This document shows, one piece after another, positions 26,901 through 34,951 of a DNA stretch of 64,000 nt. Origin of the DNA: Polyangiaceae bacterium (GTDB taxonomy: Bacteria; Myxococcota_A; Polyangia; Polyangiales; Polyangiaceae); the NCBI GenBank assembly GCA_013214025.1, contig JABSRN010000049.1, forward strand, positions 62,001-126,000, given 5' to 3'. Below the pieces are notes generated by a model. It ran no database searches, was not told the origin of the DNA, and was given only the letters and a program-made list of their open reading frames with translations. The position numbers and the translations under genes were made by a program. How positions within the stretch are numbered: the first letter of the stretch is position 1; every line of letters begins with the position of its first letter.

Positions 26901-28380
26901 GACGCCGGCGGCCGAGGGGCTCAACGCCGCGATCGTCGCTCGGCATTTGGCCTACGGCGGCGCGGTGGAGCAAGCCGCCGACTGCTACCTGGAAGCCGCC
27001 CGGGCCGCTCAATCCAGTTACCAACTCAGTTACGCGATTCGCTATTTTCGCCAAGGACTCGACATCCTGCCGCCGGATAATTTCCGACGCATGGAGGCGC
27101 TGTCCGCGCTGGAGAACATCTTTCGAATCCAGGGGCGCTCCAAAGAGCGGGAGACTTCGCTGGCTGAGCTCAGGCGGTCGGTGCACGACGCGGGCAGCAG
27201 CCATTGGGCCGCCATAGCGCTAATTCGGACCGCCCGTTTCGATCTCGACGCGGGGAATTTTGCGCGGGGTTTGGCTCTGTCTCGCCAGGCGGAAACCGTC
27301 GCGCGGCAGGCCGGCTCCTCAACCTTGGAGGTGGAGGCTCAGGCCTTGATGGCGGAGACCCTGCGCGATCTGGGAGACATGCAAGGAGCTTTGGCGGCCT
27401 GTGACCGAGCCCTGGAAACGGCGAGTCACTCTCGTGTGCCGTCACGCCTTCGGGCGGACGTGCTGCGAGCTCGAGGAACGCTGCTACTGCGCGTCGGGCG
27501 TGTGCAAGAAGCGGTGGACGCTCAGATCGAGTCCATCGGCGTGTTTCGTCAGGTCGGTGCGCGGCGCGCCGAAGCGCGGGCGAAAAATGCTCTCGCCTTC
27601 GCCATGTTGGTGCAAGGCCGATTCGAGGACACCATCGCGTTGGCTCTCGAATCGATTCGCATCGACCTGTCTATCGGTGGACGCTTTCAAGTCGCTAAAA
27701 CCCTGAGCAACATCGGGCAGTCCTACGCCCGCCTCGGCGATGGGGCCCAAGCTATCGCTTACCTGTCCCGGGCCCGGGATGCACACCAACTGTACGGTGA
27801 TCAAGACGGCCGCGCCGATACGCTGCTCGTCAGCGCAGAGGTGCTCATGGAATTCGGCGAGGTCAGCCAGGCGGAGACCTTCGTCGGCGATGCTGGAGCG
27901 CTCTCGGCCGTAACGGGCAGCGCCTATGACTCCGTGCACGAGAAGATTCTGCGCGCGATTGTAGCTCGTCACGCGGGAGATTCTGGCAGTGCCGTGATGC
28001 ACGCCTTCGATGCTCGTCAGGTGGCCGAGGCTCAGGCTTACGTGGCGTTCCATTTCTACGCGATGGCGATCGAGTCGGTTGCGCGAGTTGAAGTGGGCGA
28101 GCAACACACGGGCGTGCTGCTCGCCACCACCGCGATGGGCGCGATCGAGACGGTGCAAGGATCTGAGTACGGACTCGAGACCCGTGCCCTGTGTTGTGAC
28201 GCTCTCCGATTGGCGGGATCACCTCAGCTCGATATCTTGTTGGAGCGGGCCCAGCGTTTTACGGAGGCCATTCGAGACTCCATTCGCGAGCCCAGCCTAC
28301 GGGAGGGCTTCGTTGGGCGCGCCCTGGTGGATCGCCTGATTCGCGGGTCGGTCTCTGAAGCTGCGCCGCCCAACAAGTGA
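23941..28380 (+). CDS. Ser/Thr protein kinase fused to AAA-type ATPase and TPR domain
   Basis: 1479 residues. Residues 14-290 are a Hanks-type kinase that looks active: G-loop GIGGMAEV (23-30), Lys48, HRD 153-155 with N160, DFG 173-175 and SPEQ 197-200. Residues about 365-560 resemble a degenerate class III nucleotide cyclase domain without clear metal or substrate residues. An ATPase follows with LIGRDAEL (577-584), Walker A GEMGIGKT (633-640) and a divergent Walker B around VMVVEGVQWAD (758-768), where Glu replaces the first Asp. The remainder is TPR-like. No membrane helix is seen, so it is cytoplasmic. It is a paralogue in design of the gene at 34952. Confidence 0.9.
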   Translation: MSDPPPRATPTQLAEFEIIRRLGIGGMAEVFLAKKRGAEGTYKLLVVKRILPAHTSSRRFQSMFAEEAQLATRLNHPNIVQVYEFQDYGDEGQLLSMEYVEGPDLRKLVLAARSKEVRVPPFVAAYVLGEVAKGLHYAHERKDEGGERLDIVHRDVSPQNILLSFDGAVKIADFGIATANLFREEPGVLKGKTGYMSPEQARGEKVDCRTDIYSLGVVLHEVLTGRPLHGSASEGELLALVRDGNVQPPSLYAPGVPEDLEAIVMRALSREKEDRFQNARDFAAALTRVLFQHKELVDSQVLEGVISQLVSREHTSPGVALDESADGGDPGELSADSAVGNDSNNPDRNRVEERRLRAKSGREVRHVAVVSLRLKKMDELAAAMGFARAAQFSDLLRATLDEIAFKRGARWSWEDREVEQDGRKWSIATGARAVLGLLANPAGASAEAAWLAVDVHEAIQGACDGMSVELWASVGIVRGIATGSRDLDGHLIRHHLEKSADYLADALGERAPEGQTWVAGGLYRLVRREFVWGDAPTIELPDAEAWNLPGNMRIYALKRPLTRQERLQQAANAPRDLIGRDAELGDLHAAYHRAVSVVSAGPLSKVTSSLYGSASGDTDRELVGRMVSRVVVGEMGIGKTALVSTFLTELPPDARVLRIECSPVRSEVPYYAVGQCVRELTGIHLDQLPSEASELIRTALGEFASGESGEDIVDRLASLVTGRMTPAQDQEDAVHHKHLLASGLRRFLLRAALDAPLVMVVEGVQWADLASLELLTSIISRTDPLPILTIFVTRPDQRTDARTEGLVRIDLRALSSDKQIRLVQAHVEASEGVGAACRELLPRAAGNPFFLLEIVDALLERGLLEVVDLEDGGAELRRTERAGEHREALPSTLEQLIADRLNELPPQERRVVSWLAVSGGPLEESDLAELAGASDDAVIRLCARGLCDARGDAVDVRHPLTRDVAYLGLEMPERVAMHKQLGEFLLKTPAAEGLNAAIVARHLAYGGAVEQAADCYLEAARAAQSSYQLSYAIRYFRQGLDILPPDNFRRMEALSALENIFRIQGRSKERETSLAELRRSVHDAGSSHWAAIALIRTARFDLDAGNFARGLALSRQAETVARQAGSSTLEVEAQALMAETLRDLGDMQGALAACDRALETASHSRVPSRLRADVLRARGTLLLRVGRVQEAVDAQIESIGVFRQVGARRAEARAKNALAFAMLVQGRFEDTIALALESIRIDLSIGGRFQVAKTLSNIGQSYARLGDGAQAIAYLSRARDAHQLYGDQDGRADTLLVSAEVLMEFGEVSQAETFVGDAGALSAVTGSAYDSVHEKILRAIVARHAGDSGSAVMHAFDARQVAEAQAYVAFHFYAMAIESVARVEVGEQHTGVLLATTAMGAIETVQGSEYGLETRALCCDALRLAGSPQLDILLERAQRFTEAIRDSIREPSLREGFVGRALVDRLIRGSVSEAAPPNK

Positions 28381-28424
28381 ACACGGGGCGCGCTGCTTCG
28401 GGAGCTGGGATCTAGACGCTGGGG

Positions 28425-30719
28425 CTAGGCGGGGGATAGATACTGCGCCAGTACCTTGCGGGTGCCGAAGCCGCGAAAGCGCGCCACGACGGTAACGTTG
28501 CCGTCGTTCTCGACACTCTCGACGATGCCCTTGCCGAAGCGCTTGTGCATGACTTTGGAGCCCTTGCGGATTTCCACGCCTTGGTCTGGCGGAATGTCGT
28601 CGAAAGCGTCGTAATCGACCACTTGTTCGCCTTCAGCGAGGGAGGGCTCGCCCGTCGGCGCGGTCTCGGCTTCCGGGCTGCGCCAGGCAAGTCGGGTGCT
28701 TTGTTCGTAGCGTGGTGCTTCGGGACGGCTGCTGGAAGAGTATCGAGAGCGCTCGGGGCGTGGGTTGCGATTCGGCGGGGGCCGCTCGAATTCGTAGGCG
28801 GATTCGTGAAACTCGGTTGCGTCTGGCGGCAAGTCGGCGAGAAATCGACTGGGGGCTAGATATCGAGTCTGCCCGAAAATCATTCGGGTGGAGGCGTGAG
28901 AGATATGCAGCTCGGTCCGTGCACGGGTGATCGCGACGTAGGCGAGTCGGCGCTCTTCTTCGAGCTCTTCGGGAGAGTCGCCGTCGATGCCGCGATAAGG
29001 GAAGACCTCTTCTTCCATGCCGGTGAGGCACACCGTATGAAACTCTAGGCCCTTGGCAGCGTGAACGGTCATCAAGGCGACCTTGGGGGCATCGTCCATG
29101 GTGTCGACGACGCTTACTAGGGCGACTCGCTCTAGGTAGCTGGCGAGGTTGGGCTCTTCTCCGGCTTCGGCCGTATCTTTTTCATACTCCAGGATGGAGC
29201 CCCTGAGTTCCTCCAAGTTTTCTAGTCTGGCGTCCGCTTCCGCGCTGTCGTCGCGGCGCAAAAGTTCGCGAAAGCCAGTGCGCTCCAGCACCTCGGTGAT
29301 CAATTCGTGGGGGCCTGCGCGCTCGGCGACTTCCCGTAGTTTTTGAATCAGTCCCTGGAAGGCCAGTACCTTTTTCTTCGGTCCCGCGCCGAGCTCGCTG
29401 ACCGCCGTATCGATGGCGTCCCACCCGCAGCTGCTTCGGGCCGAAGCTGTCGTCATGATGCGCTCGACGGTTTTTTGTCCGATGCCTCGGGTCGGCGTGT
29501 TGATGACGCGGATCAAATCGGCATCGCTCCGCGGGTTGTCGATCAAGCGCAAATAGGCGAGCGCGGTTTTGATCTCGGCGCGCTCGAAGAACTTCATGCC
29601 GCCAATGATTTGGTAGGGGATGCCTTCGGATCGGAGGGCTTCTTCCAACACCCGCGACTGCGCGTGGATGCGGTAAAATACGGCGATCTCGTTGGCAGGG
29701 ACATCCCGCCGCAGGGAGCGTTGGATGACGCTCAGCACTTCGGCTGCTTCCAGACGTTCACTGGAAAGTCGGCGCACATGCACGGGCTCGCCGGGTTCCT
29801 GAGCAGTCCACAGTTTCTTCGGTTCGCGATCTCGCGCCGGGGCGATCACGGCGAGAGCGGATCTGACGATATTGCCGGTGGAGCGGTAGTTCTGCTCAAG
29901 TTTGACGATTTTTGCCTCGGGAAAATCCCGATGGAAGCCGCGGATGTTCGTGACGTTGGCACCTCGCCAACTGTAGATGGATTGGTCGTCGTCCCCGACT
30001 ACGCAGAGGTTCTCGTGCCGCGCGGCGAGGGCGCGCACCAATCGATACTGAATCGTATTAGTGTCCTGAAATTCGTCGACCATCACGTGATCGAAGCGCT
30101 CCTTCAGTTCTTGTGCCGCCGCGCTCTCCTTATTCTCGACGATGCGAACCGCGAGCAAGATCAAGTCTTCGAAATCTACGGCATTGGCAATGCGCATCGC
30201 TTTTTCGTAGCCCTCGTAGAGCACCACGAGGGTCGAGTCGAACGAGCGAGAAACGCGAACGTCTGCGGGGCCGAGGCCCTGGCGCTTCTGCCGATGGATT
30301 CGACCCAAGACTTGTTTGGGCGGGTAGGCGCGTTCGTCGGTGTCCGCTGCGCGCATCACACGTTTGAGTACGGCCTTTTGATCGCTGTCGTCGTAGATGA
30401 CAAAAGTTTTTTCAAGACCGACTTCGGCATAGTAGCGGCGCAATAGCTTGGCGCAGATCGCGTGAAAGGTGCCGACCCAAAGGTCCCGGGTGACGGCCGC
30501 TCCGGCGAGCTTGTCGAGTCGTTCGCGCATCTCTCCCGCCGCCTTGTTCGTGAAGGTCACGGCCAGGATGCGATGGGGCGCCACATTGTGCTCGGCGATC
30601 AGATTGGCGATGCGGTAAGTGATGACTCGCGTCTTGCCGCTGCCAGCGCCTGCGAAAACGAGCAGCGGCCCTGCTGAGTGAGCTACGGCAGCTTTTTGCG
30701 GTTCGTTGAGTCCGGTCAC
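28425..30719 (-). CDS. UvrD/PcrA-type ATP-dependent DNA helicase
   Basis: 764 residues from a GTG. This superfamily 1A helicase unwinds DNA 3' to 5' in repair and replication restart. Visible motifs are Q-motif LNEPQKAAV, Walker A FAGAGSGKTRV, DEFQDTNTIQY (motif II), GDDDQSIYSWRGA (motif III), LEQNYRST (motif IV), MTVHAAKGLEF (motif V) and VAITRAR (motif VI). The C-terminus carries the PcrA-type Tudor-like domain (VMHKRFGKGIVESV). PcrA and UvrD cannot be separated from the sequence alone. Confidence 0.95.
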   Translation of the reverse strand: MTGLNEPQKAAVAHSAGPLLVFAGAGSGKTRVITYRIANLIAEHNVAPHRILAVTFTNKAAGEMRERLDKLAGAAVTRDLWVGTFHAICAKLLRRYYAEVGLEKTFVIYDDSDQKAVLKRVMRAADTDERAYPPKQVLGRIHRQKRQGLGPADVRVSRSFDSTLVVLYEGYEKAMRIANAVDFEDLILLAVRIVENKESAAAQELKERFDHVMVDEFQDTNTIQYRLVRALAARHENLCVVGDDDQSIYSWRGANVTNIRGFHRDFPEAKIVKLEQNYRSTGNIVRSALAVIAPARDREPKKLWTAQEPGEPVHVRRLSSERLEAAEVLSVIQRSLRRDVPANEIAVFYRIHAQSRVLEEALRSEGIPYQIIGGMKFFERAEIKTALAYLRLIDNPRSDADLIRVINTPTRGIGQKTVERIMTTASARSSCGWDAIDTAVSELGAGPKKKVLAFQGLIQKLREVAERAGPHELITEVLERTGFRELLRRDDSAEADARLENLEELRGSILEYEKDTAEAGEEPNLASYLERVALVSVVDTMDDAPKVALMTVHAAKGLEFHTVCLTGMEEEVFPYRGIDGDSPEELEEERRLAYVAITRARTELHISHASTRMIFGQTRYLAPSRFLADLPPDATEFHESAYEFERPPPNRNPRPERSRYSSSSRPEAPRYEQSTRLAWRSPEAETAPTGEPSLAEGEQVVDYDAFDDIPPDQGVEIRKGSKVMHKRFGKGIVESVENDGNVTVVARFRGFGTRKVLAQYLSPA

Positions 30720-30826
30720 CCTTTGGCGCTAGCGCGACGGCCTGCGGCACTCAATAGGGACATCCCGGGCAGCGAAAATTGGCGCCGGCTGTGGGGATTC
30801 TTGGGCCCCTAGGCCATCTGCGCAAT

Positions 30827-31960
30827 ATGGACGATGATGCTCGCGTGCGGCTTCCGTTCCGAAATGCCCCGGCGCGGGGAGTTGCGTTAGGCCCGCGAAT
30901 GTGGGGCGCGCGGCTGGCGCGATATTGTGCGCGGCGCTATCGCGTGTGGGTGTCGCCGGAGCGGGTTTGGCTGCACCATGCCAGCGCTGTTCCGGAAATT
31001 CTTCCTTCGCAATGCGCTTGTTGTGGACTTCCCGCGTCCCAAGTTTCCGCAGAGGGCGATTCCGGCTGGCAGCGCCTGGTGCCCTACTGCGACTATTGTC
31101 TGGGTCACGCCTCTCGACCCGCTACGCGCCAGCTGGGTGCGTGGCTGGCCAGTACGCTGCTCGCCGTCACCGCCTCCGCTACCTTTCCACTCATCTGGCC
31201 GTGGTCCAGTTGGGCCATTCAATTGATCGTCGTTCTGTTGTTGACGGTCACGCCGGTAGGCTTGGAGCGTTGGTGGCCGCCGAGCCGAGCGAAAGGTCAC
31301 GTCGCTGCCAAAGCGTTGTGGTTGGGTTCTGATGGTTTGGTTCGGCTTCCGACACGGGCAGTGGCGAACGGGTGGTTGCCTGCGGGGCGGACCGGGCAGC
31401 CACGCAGGGAACCAGGTCGGCGCCGCGACGGTCGTGGGGTCATCTTCCCGCTCGCGCTGGCGGCCCTGCTGTTGCCTGTATTTCATCGGCTTCATCACCC
31501 TCCGCTCCGAGTGCTGAACTTGAGTCGGGAGGTCCTGAGCCTTGAGGTGGATGGCCGTAGTATGGGAACTTTACAGCCATCTAGTTCCGAGAGCGTGAGC
31601 GCGGGACTGCATCTGCGTCTGCCCAGCGGCTCTCGACAATTGCTCGTGCGCAACCAACAGGGTGCGGTACTAGCTGAGACCCGGGCCGAGCTGCTGAGTG
31701 GTGCCCATCATTTGTATGCGCCGCTCAGCCCTCACCAATGTTTTTGGATTGAGCAGATGAGTTACGGCCGGGCCAAACACCCAAAGGCTGCAATGAACCG
31801 GGCGCTGGGCGGGCACACTCGTTTTTGGGTGCTGCCGGATTCTATCGATATCTGGTTCGCTCCGCTGCCTCAGGAAGTTGCCGACGGCATGTCCAGCGGG
31901 GGCGTCGTTTCGGCTCTTCGACACGCGCTCTGCGTGGACGTGCCCGAGCTGACCCGCTGA
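30827..31960 (+). CDS. membrane protein with two CxxC pairs
   Basis: Unknown; 377 residues from ATG 30827. Near residue 65 there is CACCG and about 30 residues later YCDYC, a possible zinc-ribbon-like pair. Two hydrophobic segments follow (LASTLLAVTASATFPLIW, then AIQLIVVLLLTVTPVG). After an Arg-rich stretch there is a third helix (VIFPLALAALLLPVF) and a beta-rich domain. It diverges from the helicase gene. No recognised family. Confidence 0.6.
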   Translation: MDDDARVRLPFRNAPARGVALGPRMWGARLARYCARRYRVWVSPERVWLHHASAVPEILPSQCACCGLPASQVSAEGDSGWQRLVPYCDYCLGHASRPATRQLGAWLASTLLAVTASATFPLIWPWSSWAIQLIVVLLLTVTPVGLERWWPPSRAKGHVAAKALWLGSDGLVRLPTRAVANGWLPAGRTGQPRREPGRRRDGRGVIFPLALAALLLPVFHRLHHPPLRVLNLSREVLSLEVDGRSMGTLQPSSSESVSAGLHLRLPSGSRQLLVRNQQGAVLAETRAELLSGAHHLYAPLSPHQCFWIEQMSYGRAKHPKAAMNRALGGHTRFWVLPDSIDIWFAPLPQEVADGMSSGGVVSALRHALCVDVPELTR

Positions 31961-32086
31961 TCTCGCCTATACGGTACGCGGCCCAGGGCGTGCGCAGCAG
32001 GGTCTTATACGCGCTGCATCATTCCGTTAGGAAAAATGGGATCGTAGAGCTAGACTGCCCGTTGCCCAGAGCATAGGAATTAGAGC

Positions 32087-32941
32087 GTGAGCGAAACGTC
32101 GAACCCAGCCGTACCTGAATCAAGAGCCACCGCAGAGGGAGCCAGCGATAGCGCTCCACCCGCCTCAGCGTCCTCCAAAGACAGCGCTGCGCCGTCTGCT
32201 GTTGAGGCTGAAGTGGTTGAGGCCGAAGTATCGCCTGCCAGCGGAGAAAAGCCGGTCGAGGTGATCGATGCCGTGGAGGAAGAGGTCGATATTCTCGATC
32301 CTCTCGAAGAAGCTCAAGCAGAAGCGGTCAAATTCAAAGAGCAGCTGTTGCGAACTGCGGCAGACTTCGACAACTTCCGCAAACGATCCCGGAAAGAGGT
32401 GACTGACGCTGCGCGTCGTGGCCGGTCGGAATTGCTCTTGGAGTTGTTACCGGTATTCGACAATTTGGAGCGCGCGACCGCTCACGCAGCTTCCGCAAAG
32501 GACGTGAAATCCTTGGCGGACGGAGTGTCGATGGTGATGCGTCAGTTCACTGACACGCTAAATAAGTTGAGCATCAGTCGGATTGAGACGGTGGGCAAAC
32601 CCTTCGATCCGTCGGTTCACGAGGCCATCCAGCAGCAGGAAACAGCCGATTTCGAGCCCGGGACTATCGCTGCCGAGGTCCAAGGAGGCTACCGCCAGGG
32701 GGATGCGTTGATTCGCCCGGCGATGGTGGTTGTAGCCAAAGCGCTGCCTACTCCCGAGCCTGCCGAAGAAGCCAAGGAAGAATCTAGCGCCGCTGATGGC
32801 GAATCCGCGGCGGCCGGCTCCGAGGCACCGGCCGAATCGGAGGGCACTGGTGATGAGGGCACTGGTGATGAGGGCACTGCGTCAGAAGATTCCGACGACG
32901 CTGCCGACGCTGCCGACGCTCCGAGCGCTGAAGAGGAATAG
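32087..32941 (+). CDS. grpE: nucleotide exchange factor GrpE
   Basis: 284 residues from a GTG with AGGA about 8 bases upstream. GrpE releases ADP from DnaK. The core (residues about 85-225) has the long coiled coil ([29 protein letters not shown]) and the beta-domain motif [11 protein letters not shown]. The length exceeds the usual 180-200 residues because of acidic, Ala/Ser-rich tails at both ends. The C-terminal tail has a tandem repeat of EGTGD. It precedes dnaK by 64 bases. Confidence 0.95.
   Translation: MSETSNPAVPESRATAEGASDSAPPASASSKDSAAPSAVEAEVVEAEVSPASGEKPVEVIDAVEEEVDILDPLEEAQAEAVKFKEQLLRTAADFDNFRKRSRKEVTDAARRGRSELLLELLPVFDNLERATAHAASAKDVKSLADGVSMVMRQFTDTLNKLSISRIETVGKPFDPSVHEAIQQQETADFEPGTIAAEVQGGYRQGDALIRPAMVVVAKALPTPEPAEEAKEESSAADGESAAAGSEAPAESEGTGDEGTGDEGTASEDSDDAADAADAPSAEEE
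32840..32878 (+). repeat. 15-bp tandem repeat in grpE
   Basis: GAGGGCACTGGTGAT occurs at 32840-32854 and 32855-32869, followed by a partial third copy. It encodes EGTGD repeats in the acidic tail. A GACGCTGCC repeat follows about 25 bases later. Confidence 0.8.
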
Positions 32942-33005
32942 CGTGAGACCGGTTGGCGATTTGTTGCTAGCCTGATCAACTCGCTGCTCGCAGACGTTTG
33001 TAATT

Positions 33006-34874
33006 ATGGGAAAAATTGTCGGTATTGACCTAGGCACCACCAACTCTTGCGTGGCTGTGCTCGAAGGCACATCCGCTTCCGGTGCCCCAGAAGTAATTGT
33101 CATCCCCAACGCGGACGGCGCCCGCACCACTCCCAGCGTTGTCGGATTCACGGCTTCTGGTGAACGCCTGGTTGGACAGGTTGCCAAACGCCAGGCAACG
33201 ACCAACCCAGAGAACACCATTTACGCTGTGAAGCGTCTGATGGGGCGCAAGTGTAATGAGGGGGAAGTTCAGAAGCAGAAGGCTCTGGTCCCCTACCACA
33301 TCGTCGAACACGACAACGGCGATGCCTGGGTAGAGGCTCAGGAGAAACGCCTCTCGCCTCCCGAGATCGCAGCGATGGTGCTCGGCGCGATGAAAGAGAT
33401 CGCAGAGACCTATCTGGGCGAAGACGTGACTGAGGCCATCGTCACGGTCCCTGCTTATTTCGACGACGCTCAACGTCAAGCGACCAAGGATGCCGGAGCG
33501 ATTGCTGGCTTGGACGTCAAGCGCATCCTCAACGAGCCGACGGCTGCTGCGTTGGCGTACGGTTTGGAGACGAAAGATGCCCAGACCATTGCGGTTTACG
33601 ATCTTGGTGGCGGTACTTTCGATATTTCGGTGTTGGAGATCTCGGAGGGGGTATTTAACGTCAGGGCGACCGGTGGCGACACCCATCTAGGTGGTGAAGA
33701 CTTCGACATTCGCATTATCGATATGCTCGCCGATGAGTTCAAGAAGACGAACGAGATTGAGCTCCGCGAAGATCGCATGGCGTTGCAGCGCCTCCGGGAA
33801 GCGGCGGAAAAAGCGAAGCATGAGCTGTCGTCGTCTCTGAAGACGGAAATCAACATTCCGTTTATCTCCACAGGTTCTGACGGCCCCTTGCATCTGGAGC
33901 GCTCCTTCACCCGCAGTGATCTCGACATCCTCTGTTCCGATCTCATCGAGCGCACTATCGACGCCTGTCGAGTGGTGTTGAAAGATTCGGGCCTCAAGGA
34001 GAGCGCTATCGACGAGGTGGTGCTGGTGGGCGGCATGACACGAATGCCTGCCGTGCAGAAGGCCGTCAAAGAGTTCTTCGGCCGGGGGCCGAACAAGGGC
34101 GTGAACCCGGACGAGGTGGTGGCCACGGGTGCCGCGGTCCAGGGGGCAGCCCTCGGTGGCGACATCGACGAAGTGCTGTTGCTCGACGTGGCGCCGCTAT
34201 CCATCGGTGTCGAGACAGGCGGCGGGGTGTTCACGGCATTGATACCGCGCAACACGACTATCCCGACCGAGAAGAGCGAAGTGTTCACGACTAGTTTGGA
34301 CAACCAGCCCTTCGTGCCGATTCACGTATTGCAGGGCGAGCGTGAGATGGCGGAGGACAACCGAAGCCTGGCGCACTTTGAGCTGACGGGTATTCCGCCA
34401 GCACCCCGTGGCGTGCCCAAGATCCAGGTGACCTTCCGAATCGACTCGGATGGCATTCTTGCCGTCGAGGCGACGGATCTTGGTACCAGTCGGACTCAAG
34501 CCATCAATGTGACACCCAGCAGCGGGTTGAACGAGGCCGAGATCCAGCGACTGCTGGAAGAAGGCGAGCGCTTCAAGGAAACGGACCAACTCCGTCGCGA
34601 TCTAGCGGAGGTGAAGAATCAAGCGAACACGCTGATCTACACGTCCGACCAGGCGCTTGAGGGCTACAGCGATCTACTCGAGGCCGACAAGGTCACCGAG
34701 ATCCAGGAGCTCATTGATGTGCTGCGGGAAGCTCTCGAGACGGAAGCCGATCTCGGCGCCATTCGCGAAGCCTACACCTTGCTAGAAAATGCCACTTTCG
34801 CCATCGCTGAAGCGATGTACGGAGTGGACGAAGAAGAGTACGGCGAAGAGGGCGAAGCGGAAGCATCCGAATGA
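33006..34874 (+). CDS. dnaK: molecular chaperone DnaK (Hsp70)
   Basis: 622 residues, normal for the family. It shows the ATPase signatures [32 protein letters not shown] and [21 protein letters not shown], and the substrate-domain start VTPLSIG-like [12 protein letters not shown]. Notably VAP replaces the more usual VTP, a minor change. The C-terminus is acidic. It is cotranscribed with grpE. No CIRCE element was seen upstream of grpE. Confidence 0.97.
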   Translation: MGKIVGIDLGTTNSCVAVLEGTSASGAPEVIVIPNADGARTTPSVVGFTASGERLVGQVAKRQATTNPENTIYAVKRLMGRKCNEGEVQKQKALVPYHIVEHDNGDAWVEAQEKRLSPPEIAAMVLGAMKEIAETYLGEDVTEAIVTVPAYFDDAQRQATKDAGAIAGLDVKRILNEPTAAALAYGLETKDAQTIAVYDLGGGTFDISVLEISEGVFNVRATGGDTHLGGEDFDIRIIDMLADEFKKTNEIELREDRMALQRLREAAEKAKHELSSSLKTEINIPFISTGSDGPLHLERSFTRSDLDILCSDLIERTIDACRVVLKDSGLKESAIDEVVLVGGMTRMPAVQKAVKEFFGRGPNKGVNPDEVVATGAAVQGAALGGDIDEVLLLDVAPLSIGVETGGGVFTALIPRNTTIPTEKSEVFTTSLDNQPFVPIHVLQGEREMAEDNRSLAHFELTGIPPAPRGVPKIQVTFRIDSDGILAVEATDLGTSRTQAINVTPSSGLNEAEIQRLLEEGERFKETDQLRRDLAEVKNQANTLIYTSDQALEGYSDLLEADKVTEIQELIDVLREALETEADLGAIREAYTLLENATFAIAEAMYGVDEEEYGEEGEAEASE

Positions 34875-34951
34875 CGCTTGAGTCCTGAATCGCTTGAGTC
34901 CTGGGGGACCAAGTCGTAACGGTCTCACATGAGACTGGGTCTGGGTGAGCC

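Noticed and set aside
29343-30446. A 367-codon frame antisense to the helicase
   Set aside because: The helicase is unambiguous on the other strand and the antisense product has no recognisable domain.
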